Of a stretch of 64,000 bases of DNA, positions 58,626 to 64,000 are shown piece after piece; within the stretch, counting starts at the first letter, position 1; each line of letters opens with the position of its first letter. The stretch spans positions 16,685,001 through 16,749,000 of the forward strand of contig NC_092674.1 in NCBI RefSeq assembly GCF_964355755.1, given 5' to 3'. Position numbers and translations under genes: made by a program. The notes under the pieces were generated by a model. It did not search any database. It saw nothing but the letters and a program-made list of their open reading frames with translations, and had not been told where the DNA came from. This stretch comes from Antedon mediterranea (Eukaryota; Echinodermata; Crinoidea; Comatulida; Antedonidae).

Positions 58626-59991
58626 ACGTGTTCTCCCCAGGATTCACATCAAGCGTCACGCTTCCGGGGAGTGGGAGAGGGGCAATTCCGACACTAAATA
58701 CATGAGTCACAGCCCCACCATGGTTTGGGCTGTGGCGAAGCGATTTTTGGTAATTGACACCCTAGATGGCCGGAAATGGTACTCTCACACGTAACATTCA
58801 TATTGATAATAAATGATATTTGACTTGAGTGACACCTCTAGTTTGTCCGGAAACAACACTTATAGCGCGCTAGCAAACAGCAAAGCGATCATAGCCTACT
58901 TTTTCCGCCGGTAAACATACGCGATAAGAAACATTTTTTGCGTTCATTAAGAACATCAGGAGGAAGTCCCCAATGAAAAAAAAATAGGCCTAAGCCTACT
59001 CATCAGTAGGACAACTCTAATTGGCCGGAAACGAAACTTCATAGCGCGCTAGCAAACAGTGAAACGATCGTAGCCTACTTTTTCCGCCAGTAAACATACG
59101 CGATAAGAAAATGTTTTTGCGTTCAATACGAACGTCAAGGGGAAGTCCCCGATGAAATAAAACTATAGGCCTACTCATCAGTAGGACAATTCTCTGTAGT
59201 TGGCTGGAAAGGACACTTCATAGCGTGCTAGCAAACAGCATGATCGTAATCTACTTTTTCGCCGGTAAACATAGTCCTACGCGATAAGAAACATTTTTTG
59301 CTTTCATTACGAACGTCAAGGAGAAGTCCCCAATGAAAAAAAAATATGCCTACTCATCAGTAGGACAACTGTAGAATGTATTATACGATCAAAGCAGCTA
59401 GCAATGAATTGCGCCTAGCAAATCAATTGATGATGTGCGTACGTTACCAACGAAAGAGTAAATCCCACCGATCCATAGAGAGTCGATTAATTCAGTGTGA
59501 TATTGAAAATATCATTGATATTTATTTTTTAATACACATAACATTTTTACAAGAAAAACAATACAATCAATCATTGTTTTAACTGAAAACTTTATTTACA
59601 ATATACAAGTTACCGCATTTTTAGACGATTCAGACAACAGCCAATACTAGAGTCGAAAGATAGACATGGCAGTAAACAAAACATGTGTTTACATCTCTCG
59701 GCGACGGCCGGTGAAAACGCGTCTCAGTTGTTATAACACTTTGTTATGCAGTCTTTTGTTTCTTGGCTTGTGGTCATGTCACGTGTCTCGTATGCATTAG
59801 GCTTTATGCATGCTGCGCCTCAGCTCTAGAAAGTACCTGCCTGTTATTAATCTATTTTTAGATTGGTTGTGGTTGATATTTTTAAGCGTCACGGATAAGG
59901 TTTTAAGCGTCACGGCCGACCGTAAAGCGTCACAGTACAGAACCCAAACGTCACGGTACCGTGACGCTTCAAAGGCCTGGGGAGAACACTG
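58626..59991. mobile_element. hAT-like TIR element, about 1.4 kb
   Basis: GTGTTCTCCCCAGG at the left (58628) is mirrored by CCTGGGGAGAACACTG at the right (59976-59991). The right end read inward is CAGTGTTCTCCCC, which resembles hAT termini. The motif AAGCGTCACG occurs once at the left and several times within 110 bp of the right end, forming a subterminal array. The interior has three tandem units of about 180 bp (58853-59370) with TAGCGCGCTAGCAAACAG and TTTTTCCGCCGGTAAACAT. No transposase was found and the 8-bp duplication expected of hAT was not confirmed. Confidence 0.65.
58853..59370. repeat. ~180-bp tandem repeat, three copies
   Basis: Each unit contains TAGCGCGCTAGCAAACAG (or TAGCGTGCTAGC), TAAACATACGCGATAAGAAA, GGAAGTCCCC and ACTCATCAGTAGGACAA. 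Units start near 58862, 59041 and 59220. Confidence 0.85.
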
Positions 59992-60328
59992 ACCACAATA
60001 GCATTTCCTATTACATTTCGTCAAAATGTTCCATTACAATAAATATAAAATTCTGAGTATTTTGATACCAATATCTTGTTGATAGACCAAAGGGTTACGG
60101 AGATAGGGCAATTTGTGGGCCATTTTGAAATGTGGCTGTTACCATGGTTACGGGTGTCGTGAAAATTTGTTACCAGAACATTTTTGGTTTTCTTGTACCA
60201 TAATAAAGTGAAATCAAGTGAAATCTCACTTTGGGCATAAAATCCTATGGAATTACATGAGGACACTGACTAATATATAAGGTGCCATTATATTTATACA
60301 TTGACTGACAAGCTTTTTTTTTTTACAG

Positions 60329-60402
60329 ACTCGTATCAGAGGCAATTCAGAGTGGGCACCACCCAGAGCCCAAATTGTGTTTAATATCCATAAGAATCAA
60401 AA
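60329..60402 (+). CDS. RUBCN: Rubicon exon: [14 protein letters not shown], entry to RH domain
   Basis: The acceptor TTTTTTTTTTTACAG precedes 60329 and the donor AA/GTATGT follows 60402. It enters in phase 0 and leaves two bases. It encodes [20 protein letters not shown] and then HKNQK, matching vertebrate Rubicon RGNLEWAPPRPQIIFNVH. This strand-rich segment leads into the Rubicon homology domain. Confidence 0.95.
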
Positions 60403-60532
60403 GTATGTATGTTAAATTATTATTATTAGGGAATTATTTGTGAAGAACTAAGTTAATGTAATTTATTTTTAGAATTGATTGCTATAGTTGTTGGTATCAT
60501 CCGAACACTAATTAATTCCTTATAATTTATAG

Positions 60533-60836
60533 GAGGAGAGATGTAATGAAAAGGCAGAATCAGCGCTGTGCAGGCTGTGGCATGAGAGTGGAAGTTGGCT
60601 ATCAGAATCGTTTGCGTTACTGTCATTACCTCGGAAAATATTTTTGCCATTGTTGCCATAATAACTCTACTGCTGTTATTCCTGGTCACATTCTTGAAAA
60701 GTGGGACTTTCGTAAATTTAGTGTTTCAAATTTTTCATTTGAACTTCTTCGCAAGATGCACAATGATGCGCTATTTGATATGCAAGACAGGAATTCTTTT
60801 TTATATAGAAAATTGAATATATTGGACCAGTGCAGA
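60533..60836 (+). CDS. RUBCN: Rubicon exon: zinc-binding core of RH domain
   Basis: The acceptor ATAATTTATAG precedes 60533; its first base completes Lys with the two bases left at 60402. The donor AGA/GTAAGT follows 60836 in phase 0. It encodes about 101 residues: RRDVMKRQNQRCAGCGMRVE, then YQNRLRYCHYLGKYFCHCCH, IPGHILEKWDFRKFSVSNFS and DMQDRNSFLYRKLNILDQ. The cysteine pattern (CAGC, YC, FCHCCH) is the first zinc-binding part of the Rubicon homology domain, which in human Rubicon and Pacer binds GTP-RAB7 on late endosomes and lysosomes. All Cys and His positions I remember from vertebrate proteins are kept, so a functional domain is likely. The frame running on to 60962 is intron. Confidence 0.97.
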
Positions 60837-61207
60837 GTAAGTAACCTCCAAATTATTTATTTATGTACAGTATGTATATTTGAAAAAAAATTAATCAACG
60901 ACATGATCGATGTGATCTATCACCAATTTTTTTGCATGCATCCGTCGATTCCAAGATGTTAACTTCTTATTCAGTCTAATTGGGAAATTCTTTAAGAAAA
61001 TTAAAGGCACATTTTCGACTTTACAGTATATTTAAATCTGCTTTTTCAAAATATAATAGAATCAGTCAAAAAAATAAATATCATTTTAGACATGATTGAA
61101 ACAATCCAAAAGTAGAATAGAATTGACCACACTGTTGTTATTGGTTACAACCAGTCAATGCGAGAAAAACTTAAATTCAACATAAAATGTTATTATTTTA
61201 TTTTTAG

Positions 61208-61269
61208 GAATTACGATTACAACTTTACCACTTAAAAGACTTCATAAAAACATGCCGTGTTGGTCAAAG
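61208..61269 (+). CDS. RUBCN: Rubicon exon: RH domain helix, last exon in window
   Basis: The acceptor TTATTTTTAG precedes 61208 and the donor AAAG/GTAAGT follows 61269. It enters in phase 0 and leaves two bases. It encodes ELRLQLYHLKDFIKTCRVGQ, matching vertebrate LRVQLHHMKNMFKTCRLAKE. The remaining RH exons (second Cys/His cluster) were not found up to 64000 and must lie downstream of the window. Confidence 0.93.
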
Positions 61270-61451
61270 GTAAGTAATGTTGGAAAAAATAATGATTAAA
61301 GTTATTTTAGGCTTCACATAAACATTTCAAATAAGATTTATTGTATTTTATTTATTTATTTCTGTCTTTATTGTGAAGATACCTTCAGTATCATAACTGA
61401 TATCACTGGTGGATCACAAACAAAATCAGACGTACAAGAGCAAAAACAATT

Positions 61452-61620
61452 CTAGAATTTAATTTGTCACTATGACGAATTATAGGTGATCATTTTTATA
61501 ATTTTACTGACATTAAATTTTAAAAACATACACGTACGTTAACATACGATTGATAAATGTTGATGTATCCTATGACCTGATGCATTAAACGCTTTTATAA
61601 ACACCTAAATAAATTCCTGT
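61452..61620 (-). mobile_element. Helitron-like repeat copy E, 3' end (inverted)
   Basis: On the minus strand the copy ends in ATCACCTATAATTCGTCATA, GTGACAAATT and AAATTCTAG. It is an inverted relative of 17400-17526. The hairpin keeps most of its pairs. The base after CTAG is A, not T, so this end is less typical. Confidence 0.5.
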
Positions 61621-61699
61621 CATTTGATTGGACGATTGTGGGTCACATGGCGTGCAATAGTACGCATTGTTAAACGATCGTTTAATAGTACTTTTTTAA

Positions 61700-61960
61700 A
61701 AATTTTTGTGTACGAAAAAAAAAACGTTTCGCGGATGAAAAAAAATCTAGTATACAAATTACCCTATAATATGGCTCTGTACTGTGAAATACAACAGCGC
61801 CACCTGTCGTCGGGCCTCAGTTTCATTTCTCTTTTAAACATTTGTGTACGAAAAAAACACGTTTCGCGGATGAAAAAAAATCTACTCTACAAATTACTGT
61901 GAAATACAACAGCGTTACCTGTCGTCTGGTCTCAGTTTCATTTGTAAACACCACCGTGAG
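61700..61960. repeat. ~140-bp direct duplication
   Basis: The segment with TTTGTGTACGAAAAAAA, CGTTTCGCGGATGAAAAAAA, TGTGAAATACAACAGCG and CCTGTCGTC occurs twice (about 61705-61830 and 61843-61945). Short open frames in it are repeat by-products. Confidence 0.8.
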
Positions 61961-62444
61961 ATATGCAACAGCAGCAGATATTTGTGTACGATTTGGACAT
62001 ATATATGTACTATTTTTAAAAAAAAAGGCATTTAAATTAGCTTTAGATCGTTTTTAGGATTTTGATTAATTAATGGGGACATCCCTACAAGACGTGGAAT
62101 TGTTGGAAAAACCATAATTAGCCTAGATAAGTTCCAATTGTCTGTCAAAGTTTTGCCTTTCAGCCAAGCTAGTACTAGGCTACTAGGTCTAGCCTAGGCC
62201 ATGCTAGCCTAGTCTAGGCGTTTTAGCCTTGCTAGGCCTAAGATTGTTTGGTCGTTTGTTGACATAATTAACACTAAAGTAGGTGTGTTTATAAAATCCA
62301 TATAAATTAATATAACATTTAATATAATATTAAAAACCAAATGTTACTGTTTTTAATCAATGTGAATGAAATGTAGGCCTTTGGCTAGGGCTACTTACCT
62401 TATTTGATTCAAATGACCGGAATCTATTTAGATGTTATATAAAA
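61961..62444. other. Intron, no gene seen
   Basis: AT-rich with a CTAGGCCTA-rich patch at 62165-62245. Confidence 0.5.
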
Positions 62445-62607
62445 CAAATAATGAATGTTTTATATTCGTGTAGTGGTACAAATAATGGCATTTGGTGAAT
62501 GATGAAAGGTTAATATCAACTCGGCGTTGCCTCGTTGATATATAACCTTTCATCATTAACCTCATGCCATTATTTGTACCATTACACTCATAAACATTCA
62601 TTATTTG
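62445..62607. mobile_element. 163-bp near-perfect palindrome (MITE)
   Basis: CAAATAATGAATGTTT at the left is mirrored by AAACATTCATTATTTG at the right. Inside, GGTACAAATAATGGCAT pairs with ATGCCATTATTTGTACC and AATGATGAAAGGTTA pairs with TAACCTTTCATCATT. The centre is TATCAACTCGGCGTTGCCTC. Transcribed, it would fold into a long hairpin. Confidence 0.85.
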
Positions 62608-62639
62608 TATAATAGTGCTGAGTTGTGCCTATTATATGC

Positions 62640-63204
62640 AATATAGAATATATACAGTATACCTATATATACAGTGTAGCATAGGTGAAAATATGGGACA
62701 CACACCATGTTCTAATTTTTTGGTTTGATGAAATTATCAAAATAAACTTGAAGATGACAATTTCAAAAGATAATGAATTGAGCAAATAAACATAAGAATT
62801 GGAAGAGAATTTGGCACGTAGAAGCGCAATGATTTTTTTTTTCTTTGATTTTTGTATAACTTTGACTAAAGGAATGAAAAAACTACTTTTTAACTTCAAC
62901 TGGCCATATGTTAACGTCACAACATCCAATAGGCTTGATTTTTATATGAATTCATATCTACATTTCATCAGCTTTCATAATAAATTATAATCATCAAGGT
63001 AACCTTCAATTCTGAAGAGCTGTAAGATATTCAAATTTACGGCGAAGGTGAAATTACATGACCTACATTATTCAAGTTTTTACGCGTGATGACGTCATCA
63101 AAATAAAAATAGTGGCAAGTGATAAGAAAGTCAATTAATTGAGCAATCACATACTAAAATTTGAGCGAAAATCAGGCACAAAATAACAGAGATGCGTTCT
63201 ATTG

Positions 63205-63238
<34 letters not shown>

Positions 63239-63500
63239 TAAAAAATCCTAATTTTTAAATTCAAGTGGCCATTTGATGACGTCACAACATGTTGACGTCA
63301 AATGTGTACATGAATTCATATCTACAACTCGATGGCTTCCAGAATTATTAAAAAAAATTGGAGGTCACCGTGCATTCTGAAGAATTATTTTCATTTTAAA
63401 AATGCCTTATTTTTTACCATTTTCAGCACTTTTGTGCAATTAATGTGCGCATTTTGTCATTTTTAACCTGCTCGTATAGCGTTATTTTAAGTCGGAATGG
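62640..63500 (-). repeat. Inverted copy of the TGACGTCA-rich repeat (14450-15270)
   Basis: Read on the minus strand this stretch matches 14450-15270 at many places (for example TGACGTCATCATGCGTAAAA and GAGCAGGTTAAAAATGACAA). A long A run lies at 63206-63236. No hairpin/CTAG end was located in this copy. Confidence 0.75.
63206..63236. repeat. Poly(A) run
   Basis: An uninterrupted A run of about 31 bases within the repeat copy. Confidence 0.95.
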
Positions 63501-63641
63501 ATTTCGTAACTCTTCCCACCCCACTTCAGTAATTTCTGATGGAAACAAATTATTAGGCCTTCTAATATATCTAATATATCTAATATATTTTATCAACTCA
63601 TTTCTAGTAACAATATATACAATATTATAGTACAACATCTA

Positions 63642-63854
63642 ATGAACGAACTCATTTTCATTGTTGTTCACGAGTCAATATCTGGGCTGTATCAAAGTTA
63701 TAAAGACCAAAATATGAAGTTACTTGCTAGAGATAAGACACACTTGTCTGGCAGTGTCCATTTGTACAAAACGTTTATCCAGAAAGATTTTGGCACAATC
63801 ACGATGTATATCAAAATAGAGTACCAAAATCAATCGATAATTTCTCTAAATTGA
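63642..63854 (+). CDS. Unrecognised ORF, possible exon or repeat remnant
   Basis: An ATG-initiated frame of 70 codons with fairly protein-like composition (VVHESISGLYQSYKDQNMKL, then KTHLSGSVHLYKTFIQKDFG). It matches no Rubicon segment I know and no family I recognise. It starts just after a microsatellite-like TCTAATATA run. Low confidence that it is coding. Confidence 0.2.
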   Translation: MNELIFIVVHESISGLYQSYKDQNMKLLARDKTHLSGSVHLYKTFIQKDFGTITMYIKIEYQNQSIISLN

Positions 63855-64000
63855 CACCCACGATTGTGGAGAACTTTTGATATGTTGGTAACTATAAAAT
63901 TAACATTCTGAATATGTTAAGAAATTCTTGACCCATAACACTGGAACGAGATGAATTATGGCCTATATCCATTTGAAATAATGTGCTGTCTGTTTGAAAT

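Noticed and set aside
60837-60962. Extension of the RH-domain exon to 60962
   Set aside because: A consensus GTAAGT donor follows 60836, and the next conserved residues (ELRLQLYHLKD) are in the exon at 61208.

Overview
The window is metazoan nuclear DNA: AT-rich, intron-dominated and packed with transposable elements. No bacterial operon structure is visible. One host gene can be followed through almost the whole window on the + strand. It is an orthologue of Rubicon (RUBCN), the RUN- and Rubicon-homology-domain autophagy and endosome regulator. Eleven exons (6748-6854, 17952-18705, 24286-24401, 26383-26599, 40660-40713, 46130-46240, 50481-50650, 55224-55304, 60329-60402, 60533-60836, 61208-61269) have AG/GT borders and mutually consistent reading phases, and together give about 683 codons. 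They run from the end of the RUN domain to the middle of the C-terminal Rubicon homology (RH) zinc domain. The 5' exons (most of RUN) and the 3' exons (rest of RH) lie outside the window or were not found.

The organism is most likely a marine invertebrate deuterostome, with an echinoderm as my best guess. The reasons are the very frequent TAGGCCTA/CTAGGCCTAG motif, a CR1-like LINE with a 2A-like GDIEMNPGP motif next to a Cys-rich finger (a combination known from sea urchin and other invertebrate LINEs), Penelope-like elements and large introns. This is inference; no taxon-diagnostic gene was available.

Layout: 1-6747 is intron with a LINE tail and two nested TIR elements (1374-5144 and 2045-4867). 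6748-6854 is the RUN-end exon. 6855-17951 is a large intron holding an internally deleted LINE interrupted by a Penelope-like element, a second LINE reverse transcriptase, members of a Helitron-like repeat family rich in TGACGTCA, and a 2 kb foldback element carrying two tRNA-Val-like sequences. 17952-18705 is the longest exon. 18706-24285 holds a Helitron-like copy, a 364-bp tandem repeat with tRNA-like units, a Penelope-like fragment and the 2A-containing LINE. 24286-26599 has two exons separated by a 15-copy 33-bp minisatellite. 26600-40659 is a large intron with a 6.8 kb TIR element whose ends are studded with the palindrome CGTATACG, a nested 3.5 kb TIR element, a LINE with a 12-bp target-site duplication, and a local segmental duplication. 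40660-50650 has three Ser-rich or conserved exons, minisatellites and a 3.5 kb TIR element with a transposase-like remnant. 50651-61269 has the last four exon groups among LINE fragments, MITEs and microsatellites. 61270-64000 is intron with a perfect-looking hairpin MITE and an inverted copy of the Helitron-like repeat.

Functionally the window is one host gene plus its intronic transposon load. The most noteworthy items are the CGTATACG-ended transposon, the Helitron-like family with a covarying 3' hairpin (one copy ends 27 bp before a Rubicon exon), the 2A-bearing LINE, the tRNA-bearing foldback and tandem repeats, and a phase-compatible candidate cassette exon at 42403-42597.
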